From Oxyruncus cristatus (lineage: Eukaryota; Chordata; Aves; Passeriformes; Cotingidae), in the NCBI GenBank assembly GCA_013399855.1, contig VXAY01004091.1:1980997-2044996 (forward strand): a DNA stretch of 64,000 bases, read 5' to 3'. The position numbers and the translations under genes are program-made. Each line of letters starts with the position of its first letter. The stretch's first letter is position 1. Positions 1 through 19,860 of this stretch are shown one piece after another. A model generated the notes under the pieces. The model searched no databases. It was given only the letters and a program-made list of their open reading frames with translations, and had not been told where the DNA came from.

Positions 1-135
1 CAGATTCTCCAGGTGGTTCGGCATCACACAGAAGACACTTCCTACTTATTGACCAAAATGAAAGAAAGATTTGGGTGGGTCTCTGAATTATCCAATATGA
101 CCATCAGACCAGAAAGCATTTTCAATATAGTTAAG
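1..135 (+). CDS. CLUL1: CLUL1 penultimate coding exon (partial at window edge)
   Basis: The open frame starts at base 1 and ends with codons GTT AAG at 135, followed by the donor gtaagg at 136. It encodes 45 residues including the motif ERFGWVSEL. The true exon start may lie left of the window. Confidence 0.88.
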
Positions 136-1403
136 GTAAGGGTTGTCTTCTGAAGGGAGTTATTGCTGCCTTTGACCTGCACTTTGCTCATATTTATGTT
201 CTGGGGTGTTTTGGGTGTTTGTACATGTGTAATGTCTGGTTGTACAACACAACATTCCTATTCATCTTGAATTTGTGTATGCTCGATAATCCTTTGATGA
301 GCTGAAACTCCTGAGGTTAGAAACTATTTTCTTCTAAATCTTTTCAGCCTGATGCATGGCTGACAGGCTAACCTGAATCACTATCTAATAAGACTAAATT
401 GACACTAGTAACTTTGACTGGCCTCAGATTACCTTCACAGATAAATTGCACTGTACCAGTCAGTAACACGTCTTTATTGGGTCAATTAATATCTAGCTAT
501 CTGTCTGTGTTTGTACCTATATACTCCAAAGTTCAAAGAAGGCAAATGTTAGACTTGTTGCAGTGGAAGCTGCATATATTTGACAGCATCTGCCAATATT
601 CCAGTAAATACATCATGATTAATTGTATCTCACACACCAGAATACATCCACGGTCAATTCAATCCATTTTCCTGGGCAAGGGACAAATTCTCCTTTCCTA
701 CCCAGAAATACAATGTACTACTATTACCACAAAAACTACACAAAATGATGGTGCAAACCACAAAAAATAAAGCACAAAATAGATACAAGAGGACAGGTAC
801 ACTTTCCCAACTCAGTCTGAGCTATCTGTTCTAGGAAAATAAAGCTACAGAACTAAGTCTGGTTTAGAAAAACACCAATAATAAATAACTTCAACCACAC
901 AAAAGTTGTAGTGAAATTAGTGGGACAACTTACAAGTTTTCATTAGGAGCACAGAAGTCCTTTATAGGTGGCGTTCATGGTATAAATATGAACATGTAGT
1001 TCTTTAATATGGTCTTGCATTGCCATATCAGATCTTTCCACCACCTACAATAAGCTTTGGCATTAATTCAGACACCCACTATCTTTTCAGAAGAAAGCAA
1101 TTAAAAGAAAGAAGAGAGGTCTAAATTAATTCCTCTATTTGATTTTCCCTTATTAAAGACAGTGGGCACAGTAGGTATAAACAACACTGAAATTACTCAG
1201 TAGTTTGTAGTGTCTGAAGTACTGATCTCTTCTAGGTGGTACCTGGGGATCCCTCCAGTAAAAATGAAACTGTGGTAGACGTGAATATTCTGACTTCTCC
1301 TACTTTCACCATTAAAGTTCCTCCCAGTTTAGACCCACAGAGTGCTGAATTCATTGAATATGTAGCTGGGAAAGCACTGCAACTGTATAAGCAGAATTTT
1401 TAA
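1..1403 (+). CDS. CLUL1: Clusterin-like protein 1, 3' part (last two coding exons)
   Basis: Two exons encode the C-terminal end of a clusterin-family protein: coding 1-135 and 1236-1403, 100 codons plus stop, with the rest off the left edge. The first segment contains the clusterin-type pattern SYLLTKMKERFGWVSELSN, close to the helix before the C-terminus in clusterin and CLUL1. The junction is phase 0 (AAG|gtaag ... tctag|GTG). The stop is TAA at 1401-1403. CLUL1 is a secreted clusterin paralogue best known from retinal photoreceptors. The position directly upstream of TYMS on the same strand is the conserved CLUL1-TYMS order, which favours CLUL1 over CLU itself. The 5' exons, signal peptide and disulfide core are not visible. 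Both exons are intact, with no sign of pseudogenisation. Confidence 0.9.
136..1235 (+). other. CLUL1 intron between the last two coding exons
   Basis: This AT-rich intron is bounded by GT at 136 and AG at 1235. The short open frame at 399-770 has no recognisable similarity or coding features. Nothing else was seen. Confidence 0.7.
1236..1403 (+). CDS. CLUL1: CLUL1 last coding exon
   Basis: The acceptor is ctcttctag at 1227-1235. The exon has 55 codons plus TAA, beginning V-V-P-G-D and ending with L-Y-K-Q-N-F. It contains a short stretch of alternating polar and hydrophobic residues typical of the clusterin C-terminus. Three bases after the stop, at 1406/1407, a strong donor (GTG|gtaagt) suggests that the transcript is spliced again within the 3'UTR. 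Confidence 0.88.
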   Translation: MVPGDPSSKNETVVDVNILTSPTFTIKVPPSLDPQSAEFIEYVAGKALQLYKQNF

Positions 1404-1406
1404 GTG

Positions 1407-3241
1407 GTAAGTTCATTCTTTCTCCTTTCATAGAAAATACAATTCTTCCTAACAGGTATTTACATTGCAATAAACTTTACTTGGAACAGAATTCAGTCAT
1501 GGTATATACAAGAATGCCTCCTCAGAAAGACATATTGATTGAGACAAACACAAGTGTTATGGAAAACACAAACAAACACTCAAATGTTCTGGCCTGCAAA
1601 CACAGACAGGATGATACTAAATGATTTGACTTATTTAACTGTGAAACCCTCGATCTTCAAGTAACATCTGGGATGAGGTAACGTGATGATAAATATTTCA
1701 TTAGAAAAGAATTGCCTTACAACCACAGTCCACTGTCTTGGCATGGAAAAACATGTCTTTGTGTTTATTCATCATGAATGAACTGGAATTATCACTATTC
1801 ATTATGGTTTTTATTTTCAGTGGTGTTTAAGAGTGTGCTCCTATTATTTTCCATGATAAAGGGCTGCAAAGTGAGAATCACCACCAGAACTTGAAAGAGC
1901 TGTCCTATCATAACATTTCTCCATTAGCAGCACTCTACTCAGATTAACAGTATAAACAGAATCTGCAGTTCAACTTGCAGGAACATGCACAAGAAGATCT
2001 TTCTCATGGCTTCTAACCATTTTCATGGAAAGGGCACACAAGAAGCCTCCCTCCATGTTTAAGGGATTTCCAGATGATGAAGGAAGAACCAGGCAGGCAG
2101 GCAGGAATTAAAAAATGCTTCATATTCTCTAATCCGACAGGGAATCTCCAGGAAAGATGGGGTGGGTTTAAGTGGCATCACATTGCTGTGGGGCTTGTGA
2201 ACCACCCTCCCCTAGGTTTCCTTTCCCAGGGGACCCTGGGATGCACAGCTTTAGTGGCCTCCAACTCTTACGAGAGGCTTTGCCAGGGGACAGAGCCACA
2301 AGATGCATGAGACCTTCAGGCAAATCCCTACATTGTCCCCCCAGTCCTCAGAGAAGGACTAGATTTGGACATTGCTCCTTTTTAGGTCATTGGGTGTCTG
2401 ATATCCTCAACTCAGCAACTGAAGCATGACCTGAACACACTGAGAAGTCCGAGGAGGCATGTAAAAAGCATTCAACATAAACAAAGTAGATGAAGAAAAT
2501 TTCAGTATTTTGTATTAACTCCGGTTATTTTTTTGAGGTTAGACGTACAATTTCTAAACAGATGAAAGAAGTCATTCCCACCAGAGAGGCTGAGGTGGGC
2601 TGCAGAATTTAGGCATAATATAATAAGCCTCACCATGAGCTTTGCTTAGGTAAATATTGGTAAAATGATGTGTATATTATATTTAAAATACAAACGTTTT
2701 TAATGTTTATAAACATATCAAATAAAATGTTCAAATGGTTTCTATACAAACTTTCTTCAAAATCCTCTGTAATTGATATGCACTTATTGACAATATACAC
2801 TCTTTCAGATCATGGAATACTAATCTTCAAGGCCAAATAATGAGAATAATTATTTCCCTAGTCTGATTATGATTTTTAGCATGAATCTTAGTCTGATTTT
2901 TCTGTGCAACATATCTTGTGTAGCAGTTTCATACCTGAGAAAAGTAAGTGGCATTGATTTCCAAATCACACTACCATTTTACATTCAGTTTGCACAAGAT
3001 TTAGGGTACATGAAAATGTGATCATAAAAAAAAAGAGTTAAAAGTCTACAAGAAAATGGAAAGATCTGTAAGAACAGAAAAAGAGGGGAAAAAAAATCAA
3101 TTTCTCTTTGGTTTTTATGTCATTTATGTTTCTATAGTGGGACACTGATACATTCCACACATACTAGTTTTTCTAACATATTTTTCTCAATCCAAAACCA
3201 AAATGTAAAATTTCTTTTTTTTTTTTTTTTCCTCCTCCTAG
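1407..3241 (+). other. Putative CLUL1 3'UTR intron
   Basis: It is bounded by gtaagt at 1407 and a T-rich tract plus cctag at 3241. It contains an intronic AATAAA at 1469 and only chance open frames (for example 2074-2310 and 2172-2429, which overlap in different frames). No repeats were recognised. Confidence 0.45.
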
Positions 3242-3375
3242 GAAAGAAGATGTGTGAAATCTTTCTTCCTTGACCACTATGGTTGAAATACCCCTATGCT
3301 CAACATGTAGCTAATTGTTAGATTACTATGGTTAAAATAGTTGCATATAAATAAAATTTTGCTTAGTAAATACTG
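3242..3375 (+). other. CLUL1: Probable CLUL1 terminal 3'UTR exon
   Basis: A long polypyrimidine tract (T run, then CCTCCTCCTAG) ends at 3241 and forms a very good acceptor, paired with the donor at 1407. A poly(A) signal AATAAA lies at 3350-3355, so cleavage near 3370-3380 is expected. This would make a spliced 3'UTR of about 135 nt. An alternative unspliced end is possible, because another AATAAA lies at 1469-1474, about 66 nt after the stop codon. The exon is inferred from splice signals only. Confidence 0.5.
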
Positions 3376-4693
3376 TGACATATGAGCTAGCAACCAAAGA
3401 CTGTAGGAATCTTTAAATCAAAACCAAAACAAATCCATTTTAATATTCATTTATTTAAATAAAATTAATTTATGTTCTAAACTAGGTAATCTTTAGAGAT
3501 GGCTCTGGTTATGCAAATATTTAAGAAAATAATTAGCTGTAAGCATACAAGTAATTTATATTTGCATTCTTAAATTGAAGCACATTCTTAAGCATTTTCA
3601 AGATTGGTCCCTACAGACGTTGCACATTTGGCTAAGTCTGAATCAATCAGATTTCCATATGAATGTAGCATATTATTTTGCAATGAAAATGTTCCATTTC
3701 TTCTTTCAGTTGCTTTTGATGTTTATTGTGTACATTAAATGACTTTTCTGAATATGCAGTACTGAGTAAGTTTTCTGCCTTTGGCATTTCTTAGTTGTAG
3801 TTTGCCTCTGGAGTTTATTTTTTAATTAACAGCCTTTATCAGTAAAGACGTTTGTTTTTTCCAAAATTATACACATTAGCTTTCAGTGGTATTTGTAAAT
3901 TATAATAAAGGTTAAGAACTGATATATCGCTCAGCTACAAGTAGAGCTCTAGGTGACTTCGTTTCATTTGCTGCACCCAGCATTTCTAAGCATTTTTTGC
4001 ACACATGCAAATATGCACTATTTTCAACAGTATCCCTGCTAAATAAGTCATATTAATTTCAAAATGTACAAAACCATCTATATTAGATTTGAATATAGAA
4101 AAACATCCACACCCTAGTTATACTTTATGTTTTCCTTTACTTCTATAAATACAAGTAAGTGTAAAAATTTATACAAGAAAAAGGCCATTTAAATGTTTTA
4201 AAGAGTGGGAAAGATGATCTTCTGCCTGCTGCAAGGATAGGTAGCATTTTCTAATCCACAGTCCTTTGTTCTCCCTAACTTCCATCTTATATACCTGTAT
4301 TACAGGCTCCTAATCGTGAGAGATTAGCAGTCATAACTCCTGTAGTCACACCAGTTGTCAGAAAGCCGGGCTTTATCTGAGAGATAAGTGACTCTTACAA
4401 AATGCTTGACTTCTAAGATATACCAAAAAAGAAATATTCCGAGAATAGTCAGTTTGTTCTGACTAGCAGAGATTAAACCTGGAAAATTTTCATAGGATAC
4501 CACATTGGGAACAGTTGCAATGAGACATAAATCAGGATGCAAAATGACGCTGAGACACGGGAGAAGCTGAGATCAACAAGATGAGACTCAATAAAAGTAA
4601 GTGCTGAGTACTACCCTCAGTGAGAAAGCAAATGTGTCGATACAATAACAGCAGAAAGCTGATGACAAGGTATGGCATAAAAGGATCTTGGAT
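3376..4693. other. CLUL1-TYMS intergenic sequence, no gene seen
   Basis: AT-rich sequence with no open frame that resembles a protein, no tRNA and no identified repeat before the CR1 element starts near 4694. Confidence 0.6.
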
Positions 4694-5150
4694 TCAAAGA
4701 ATCACAGAATGAAGGAGATGGGAAAAGACCTCTGAGATCATCGAGTCCAACCCGTGACCAAACACCACCATGTCAACTAGACCTTGGCCACGTACAGTCT
4801 TTCCTTAAATACCTCCAGAGGTGGTGACCACCATGTCTCTGGGAAGTCCTTTACAAAGTCTGTGAAGAAATTCTTTCTGATGCCCAACCTAACCTCCCAT
4901 GGCACAGCTTCAAACTATACCCTCTGGCCCTAGTTGGCTGGGAGAAGACACCGACCCCCACCTTGATACAACCTCCTTTCAGGTAGTTGTAGAGTGATAA
5001 GGTCACTCCTGAGCCTCCTCCAGGCTAAATAACACTGGCTCTCTCAGCCGCTCCTTGTAGGATTTGTGCTCAAGACCCTTCACCAGCTTCATCGCCCTTC
5101 ATTGAGGTGCTCAATGTCCTTGAGAAGCTCAGGTCACTACTGCAATGTGG
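4694..5150 (-). repeat. CR1 LINE 3' fragment
   Basis: On the plus strand this reads as the reverse complement of an avian CR1 3' end. It opens with AATCACAGAATG, then GACCTCTGAGATCATCGAGT and CCAAC. Further on come TCTGTGAAGAAATTCTTTC, the CTCCTCCAGGCTAA module and TCTCAGCCGCTCCTTGTAGGA. It is a 5'-truncated copy in minus orientation; the 5' limit (higher coordinate) is fuzzy at about 5140-5160. No reverse-transcriptase frame remains. Confidence 0.85.
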
Positions 5151-5462
5151 AAGACGAGCTGTACCTGGGGCATGGCACTGCAGGGGCACCACACCAAAGA
5201 TATGGGAGGGTGGCACCAGGTTGCACGCAGGGCTTTGGTGGTTCAGATATCCCAGCTGGGGGGATCCAACTGATAGGTTGGATCAGATAGGTCAGATACT
5301 GTCCCCTGCCCCTGCCCAGCTGAAGGTTTTGGTTTTGTTTAGCTCTGAAACGGGATGCCTCAGGCTGCAGAGAGAGGGAGGTAGACGAAAAATGCCAACA
5401 GCACCTTCCAGCACGCGATGAGCCTGGAGAGCAGTTACTTTGCTACCGGGGCAGGTCAAAGT

Positions 5463-5638
5463 AAAGTCACAGAATCAAAAGACCTCCGAGGTCATCGAGT
5501 GCAACCCATTACCAAACACCACCATGTCACCAAGTGCCACGTCCAATCTTCCCTTGCTGCAGTACCTCCCCAGGCAGCCCATTCTGGTATCTCCTCACAC
5601 GTTCTGTGAAGAAATTCTACTTAATGTCCAGTCTACAC
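5463..5638 (-). repeat. Second CR1 LINE 3' fragment, abutting the TYMS promoter
   Basis: It has the same orientation and apparently the same CR1 subfamily as the copy at 4694. It shares the start GTCACAGAATCA, the block GACCTCCGAGGTCATCGAGT, the run ACCAAACACCACCATGTCA and TGTGAAGAAATTCT. Only about 175 bp remain. It ends about 50 bp before the CpG-rich promoter begins. Confidence 0.8.
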
Positions 5639-5818
5639 AAGTTGGCACAGTTTGGAGCACTGACCCGGGCCAGGTGCTCGGGACAGCCCCTCCCTCAGGG
5701 GGAACAGAGACCGCGCCCGTGGGGGCTACAGCGCGGAGTGACGCCGGGCGCGAGGAGGGAAGGAGAAAGGGAAGAGGGGGAGCAGGACACAGCGGGGCTG
5801 CTCCGCCCCTCGGCGCCG

Positions 5819-5846
5819 CTTGGCGGGAAAGCCGCGCTTTGGCGGG
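5819..5846 (+). promoter_or_regulatory. Two close E2F-like sites upstream of TYMS
   Basis: CTTGGCGGGAAA at 5819-5830 is a close match to the E2F consensus TTTSGCGC/GGCGGGAAA. A second copy, CTTTGGCGGG, lies at 5837-5846 in the same orientation, 18 bp apart start to start. They sit about 90-115 bp before the TYMS ATG. E2F control of TYMS at G1/S is well known in vertebrates. Actual occupancy is inferred. Confidence 0.65.
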
Positions 5847-5934
5847 CTCGGAGCAGCAGCGGCGGCGGCGGGCGGGAGCAGGAGCGCCGTGCAGCCGGAG
5901 CACAGCCCGCCCCGCAGGGAGCCTCTCGCCCGAC

Positions 5935-13923
<7,989 letters not shown>

Positions 13924-14315
13924 TGCTATAAACCAGCATTAAATATTCATGTGGAAATGTACGTAAGCTACTTAGTTTCTATTTCCTGATGGGGCTTTTA
14001 CATACTTCAAAAGATATCTACTTTATTATTAAAAAGAAATAGATACTAGCAGAACTGCCTTCAGTAGTAACCTGTAGTAGTACAGAACAGATGATTATGC
14101 CTGATGCACTGTGCAGACATTAACCCAGCCCTAAGTTGTCAGTGAGCCAGTTTTCTACATGTTTCAGTTACCAGTGGCCACTCCTATTACCATTCAGTTA
14201 CTATGAGCACTTGCTTATGTGCTTGATGTCAAAGAGGATTCCTTCAGGGTTGGAGAGTTTGTTAAATGTATTCTCAAGAGTATATGTTTAATAAAGCTAT
14301 TTTAAAAAAAAATTC
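13924..14315 (+). other. TYMS: TYMS 3'UTR
   Basis: About 390 nt from the stop to just past the poly(A) signal. In mammals this part is overlapped by antisense ENOSF1 exons. No ENOSF1-like coding frame is visible on the opposite strand here. Confidence 0.7.
14290..14295 (+). terminator. TYMS: TYMS poly(A) signal
   Basis: AATAAA in the context TTTAATAAAGCTATTTT, followed by an A run and TG/T-rich sequence. It is the first canonical signal after the stop codon. Confidence 0.7.
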
Positions 14316-17300
14316 TGGAAGGGATGATGCATGTTTCATTTTGCTGTGTTTGTTTATGTTTAGTAGTAAAAAAGAGTTGAAAAGCAAAGGATCTTGGAGG
14401 GTGAGATCTAGCAAGAAAAAACAAAATTCCCATGTCTTTATAGATGAACCAACAGGAAGACAAAAGATTTAGTGGAACCTTGCCTGAAATGCAGTCTCTG
14501 CATGACATCTCAGTAGCAGCAATTTTTTTTTATACCTCAACCCTACATGAATCATTAATTTGATATAAATCAAACAGAGCTGTAGTTAAACAGAAGTAAC
14601 CAGATAGCATTAGTAATCAGCTCTCTGTCATCATTTAAAACCAGATCCCACAAACATGTGGACTGATTTTGCAGCCTGGAGCAGTAAAAGCTAGAGATCG
14701 TAGTATTTGTAGGAATGGAGTTTATTAATTTAATCTTAGCAGAATTCAGCTTTTATCTCTCCTTATCCTTGCAACTTTTGCATTAGCTTCGGTTCTTATA
14801 AAATTCCTCTGCAGGAATGTAATTGTGAATAGATCTATGGTTATAATTCAGATATAGCATATTCAATACATATTTGAACACATGGATAAATGCATAGTAA
14901 TGTTTTGATTAAAGTCAGTAAACTTGTAAGTATTGGAAAAGTGTATGGTTTCTGATAATTCTAAGAATTTGATAATTGGTGTGCTTTAATTACATTCATT
15001 CAGTTATGTCACATGCTCCTCCTAATAAATTCCATCTCAGCTCTACTAGTCTTATATTTTAAAGTCACCTAGTTCAGATAGTCCAGGTTTCTTCTACATT
15101 AATGATACATCCCAGCTGTAGGTTGTCAGCCACTTCTTACCATGTGCATACTTCTGTAAGTTAAAGGTTCTTGAGTGTTTTTACAGTCCTCTAAAGTACA
15201 AAAAACCAGTTTAAGTTGCAAATTCATTTAACAGTTCTGCCCACACTTAGCAAGTTAAGTTCCTTTTGCTGGAAACCACTTTATGTAACACTGCAGATAA
15301 GGTGGAATCTGCAGGACGTTTTAGCAAGTGTAGCCAGAGAGGATGTGAAATAAAATGTTGGCCTCAGAGCTTGAGTAGTGGGAATTAGCAGTGTCAGTGA
15401 GGTTATCCAGGACAGGAATACCTAGCCTAGTGAAGAATTCAGAATGGGAATAATGTATTTCTTTTCATAAATTACAGAGGAGTTAGGTGAATGGACATAC
15501 ATAGCATACCTTAACAGAGCAATATATATCTCTCTGGAGGAGCTATTACTTTTTAGTATAAGAATTAGCTACAGCTTCACTGTTTTCCTTTGTCAGCACA
15601 ATTTACTACCAATAGCAGTTGTTGAAGTGAACCTTGTACCTTGAAGTCCAAGAAGGTTTACGGTGTTCAAAAAGATGAGAAAGATGTAAAAAGCAAACTT
15701 CACACAGCACACTTTAATGCGAATAAAAGTGAAAACTGATTTTAAAATTCATAGGTATGAGACTTCTATGAGATTTCATGAAAAAAATATTCAAAGAATT
15801 TGAATATATAGGCTTAAACAGGAGGTACTCGAGGAATTATGATTTGCAGAATGTGAACACTGTTCACTGCTGCAAAGATGACTAGTATGACTGCAGGCCA
15901 TATTCAGAGCAGTATTTTAGACAAAACATGGGACATTGCTAGGTCATTTTGGGAAGCTGTGATAGGGACCCGTAGGCCTAATGAGAGAAGGGGTTGTTCT
16001 TGGACTTATTTCCTGATGAATAAGCTGTCCCTGAAGCTCACAGTTCCTCACACTCCCCTGCTGATGACTTAGAGCTCTACAGGTGGCATTAGAAAGTCAG
16101 TTCCTTACCAGCTCTGCATATCCATAGTATTTCTGAGTCTTTGCCATTTGCTCTGTTGACTGCTACACTCATTCTGCCTCACCATTTGGACTTGAAGAGT
16201 TTCCTCTCTACTGTAATTCCTCCTCCAGATGCATCTTTGTATCATTTCTCTACTTTGCAAGGGCAGTTCAATAACTTGGAGATTGCAATGAAATTTCTTA
16301 CCACTTTGGTCAAATACCAACTTCTACTTTGTACTTCCTTAGACAACCTTCCTTTACCCTTATTATTTCTGACATGTTTTGATATGTTGCAAAATTGGCT
16401 TACTGTGATACCACAAAGAATATTAGTTATCTGATTATGACAAATGAAGGATCAGAAAAGAAAGAACGGCTTCTGAATTTTGAGACAAACATCTGTCTGA
16501 TCAGCCATCAAAATCAATAGTCTGTTAACGAGCCTGACTTGGTGAGTTTGCCACCCTAGTGACTGGTGTCTGTGAAATGTCTGAATATGGAATGCAGCCC
16601 AGGTTTCAAGTGCCTTTATCAAAACCACAAACGGTTCACTTTCACCTGCTTGAAGTCTAACCTGCACTTCTACCTTCCCTTTGTAGACCACAGGAAGGTG
16701 GGCTTGTGGAGTAGCAACACAAATTCATGCTGTGACCATCATGTAGCAACATATTTTTTATGAAAACAAAAAGCAATCACCATAATCAGTTGGGACTGCA
16801 TTTTTTTTTTTTTTTTTTATCCCGTTTTCAAGCCGTGCAGATACTTGGGTATGTCCATACTAGAGATGACAGTGCCACACCAAGACATCCAAAGCCCTTT
16901 GGTCAGCCCCACAGCATGACATGAAACAAAGAATATTACAGCAGTGCATGCAAGCTTGTGCTCATAAATCACAGGCATGATAGCTGAAGAAACTAATCAT
17001 ACTGGCTTGAAGGGTGGGGAGAGAAAAATTTTCTCATTGCTGCTGCATTTTGAAGAGCCTTACTCTGGAACTTTTTGGCCATCAGCAGCACAGACAAGTT
17101 TTAATTCATGGTTCCCAGCCTGCAGCTGTCAGATGTTTAAATATCTCTCTGTTGCGGCAGTGGAAGGGAAAAAAAAAGAGAAGTTAGGACCCGAAGTCTC
17201 CCAAATTAACACATTCCAAGAGCTGCTGGCAACTTACATAAAAACATTTGTACAGTGTCCTTCCTGTGTGTGTCTCTATAAATCCAAATTATTTTAATTA

Positions 17301-18860
17301 TTCCATTTAAATGACAGATCACATAAGAATTTGGTTGACGTGAACTTCAGGGATGTTGCCAATATTAAAAATCAGCTTATACTTGTAATGTTAAGAGCAC
17401 TACACCTGACACAATGAAGTGAGGTACACTGAAAAAAAAAATCAATCAAAAAATCAAAATGTACCAAAGGGCATAGTCGTCCTGGAATGAGTTTGGAAAT
17501 TACTGCCCCTTAATTGGATGTTGAATCGCGTAAGTGAAAGTGAAGTGAAAATGCTGGGGTCAAAATGGCTGTTCCATTCCAGGCCAAGGACATGGGTTTA
17601 ACGTGCACAAAGGCATGCTGAGTTTGTAGTGAAACTATTATGTAATGTTCACGCAAACTGATCTGGCAGCTCTGCCAGATAATTGCCTCACAGATTGCCT
17701 CAAAATCTTTTCAACATTTAGGTTCCTTTAGGAGCCAACTCACACCGCCTTTGGTCACCAAACTGTGTCCTCAGGCACGAACTTGGGGTACTCTGGGGAT
17801 AGGATTCAGCATGCTCAGGACTGCACAGCTTTGAGATGTGCCTGCCTTGGTGAATGAGCAGCTATTCCCATTTTGAGACAGCTAAAGTGAATATAGCAGT
17901 GATTCTGCTGTAGGAAATCATTCCTCCTGGAGACTACTCCATCTAGATGAGAGATGGACTTGTAGACAAGATACAGTTGGATGAGAGTCAGGATTCAATT
18001 TCTACCTGTACTAGAGACTTCCTGTCTGGAACTTGACTAAGCTGTTCAATCAGTTAAGGCCTCATATTAATTTCCGATGTTTCTAGTACAGATAATTGTA
18101 TTCCCCTTATTCACAGGCGAATTCTGTAGATAAATACATTAAATGCTTATGTGGTTCTTAGATGTTATGGTGGAAAGAAGAGAAAGGTTGTACAAACCAT
18201 CAAGTAAAGCCAGTATTCAGGACCAGCCTTTAATTTGTAAAGCAAGGCTGCACTAATGGGTAATTCAAAGCCATCCTAATATATATTCATTATAAAACAC
18301 CCCCCTCTGCAAATTAGGTATCCTGTCTACTGGTAGACAACAGCTGAGAGAGAGAAGTACAATTAAATATGTTGATAGCAGGGCTTGGCATGAGAAACTG
18401 GCAGCAGAGAAATTACACTAATGTCATCACTGTCGTTTCCAGCTGCTGCAGAGAACCGAGAACTTGTTAATTCACATTGTTTGGCTCTGTAGATTTGGTG
18501 TCAATACTCGGAAAAAGGATGGATGGATGCAAATAAAAAGCAATTTACTTCAGGCCGGAGACTGGTATTCTAGAAGGTACCAGCCTGTCTACTGACACCT
18601 TGCTGTTTATGATATATCCGGGAGTTGGTTCTGGTCTTTGGACTCATTAAAAATATTTCATGCAAAATGTATTTAATTATAGCTGATGGCAGTGACTTAA
18701 GTACTAATACTAGCAATGAGTTTCCTTGGGGAGAAGAACAGGTTTCAACCTTTTAAAATAGCTGCGTATGTACCAGGTAAATTCCTCCTTAGGACAGGCA
18801 GGGCACTGAGTGCAGTGACAGACCTCGCCATGACCAGTCTCACCCGGGGCTCACTCCCTC
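14316..18860. other. TYMS-YES1 intergenic region, first part: no gene recognised
   Basis: AT-rich. Short open frames on both strands (for example 16105-16320, 16141-16434, 16977-17297) have no domain, no conserved motif and no splice-supported extension. A T run of 19 lies at 16801-16819. I looked for ENOSF1 enolase-fold peptides on the minus strand and saw none. Confidence 0.55.
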
Positions 18861-19456
18861 TGTCCACAGGCCTTAGTTCCTGCCAGGGTTGTATTAGCAG
18901 GTTGTATTGGGTCTGGCTGAGCTGGAGTTCACTTCCCCACAGTAGCCCTCACAGTGCTGTGCTTTGCACTGGTAGCTAGAAGGGAGTTGATAAAACACCG
19001 GTGTTTCAGCTACTGCTGAGCAGGGCAGGCACAGCATCAGCGTTATAACATTCCTTCTCGAATCGAGGGCAAGATCCTGGGAGGAGACACAACCAGGCCA
19101 GCTGACCCAAACTGACCAAAGGGATATTCCACGCTGTATGATATCAGCTCAGATACAAAAGCTGAGGCAAGGAGCAGGAAGGCGGGCATTCGTTGTCTCC
19201 AACGAGGTTCCTGCCTGCTCAGGAACCCTTACACGTGCTGAAGCCCTGCTTCTTGGAAGTGGCCGACCATCACTGCTCATGGGAAATAGAGAATAAACCA
19301 TGTTATCTTTTGCTTTGCTTTTGCACACACAAGCTTTCACCTGGCTTCTGCAAGTTGATTTCCACCTTACCCTCTCCCCTGTCCAGCTGGGCAGGGGAGT
19401 GATAGATAGAGCGGCTGGGTGGGTACCTGGCGTCCAGCCAAGGTCAATGCACCACA
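18861..19456 (+). mobile_element. Solo ERV long terminal repeat, plus orientation
   Basis: About 600 bp resembling a common avian ERV LTR family. The start TGTCCACAGGCCTTAGTTCC leads into CTGGCTGAGCTGGAGTTCAC. A TATA variant (ATACAAAAGC) lies near 19152 and a poly(A) signal AATAAA at 19292-19297. The end is GGCGTCCAGCCAAGGTCAAT, then GCACCACA. No gag/pol/env or second LTR in the same orientation flanks it. No clean target-site duplication was found, so the 5' limit is approximate. Confidence 0.7.
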
Positions 19457-19860
19457 CAGGTGTACCTGATTCCAGCTGTGCTACAGCTGTGGAATGAACC
19501 AACACCCCAGCCTGGCTGGACATACCCTGGGCCATGTCTGACCGTGGTTCCCCTCACTGCCCAGTCTCTACACATACCCATCTCCTTATCCCCAGGGAGG
19601 TGCCCCGTGCTTGGGGCTGGGGCTACCCCACTGCCCCCCGTCACCCCTGCTCCTGAGTGCAGGTGGGATGAGCCTGGCTGGGAGGCCTCTGCCCTGCTGT
19701 CCCCATGGGGATCCCTGGGAGCAGCTGGCCTCTGTGGCATCCTGCCTGCAGGTATCTCAGGCTGCCTCATGCTCAAAGCAGCACTGTAGAGCTGGGCCCA
19801 CGGCTGCACAAGACCTTGCTCTGCAAACCTGGCCTGGCCTGGCTCTGGGCTCTGACCCTC
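19457..19860. other. GC-rich spacer between two opposite LTRs
   Basis: About 400 bp markedly richer in GC than the surroundings. Overlapping open frames on both strands reflect composition only. It is either unique sequence or decayed ERV-internal sequence; I could not tell. Confidence 0.4.
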
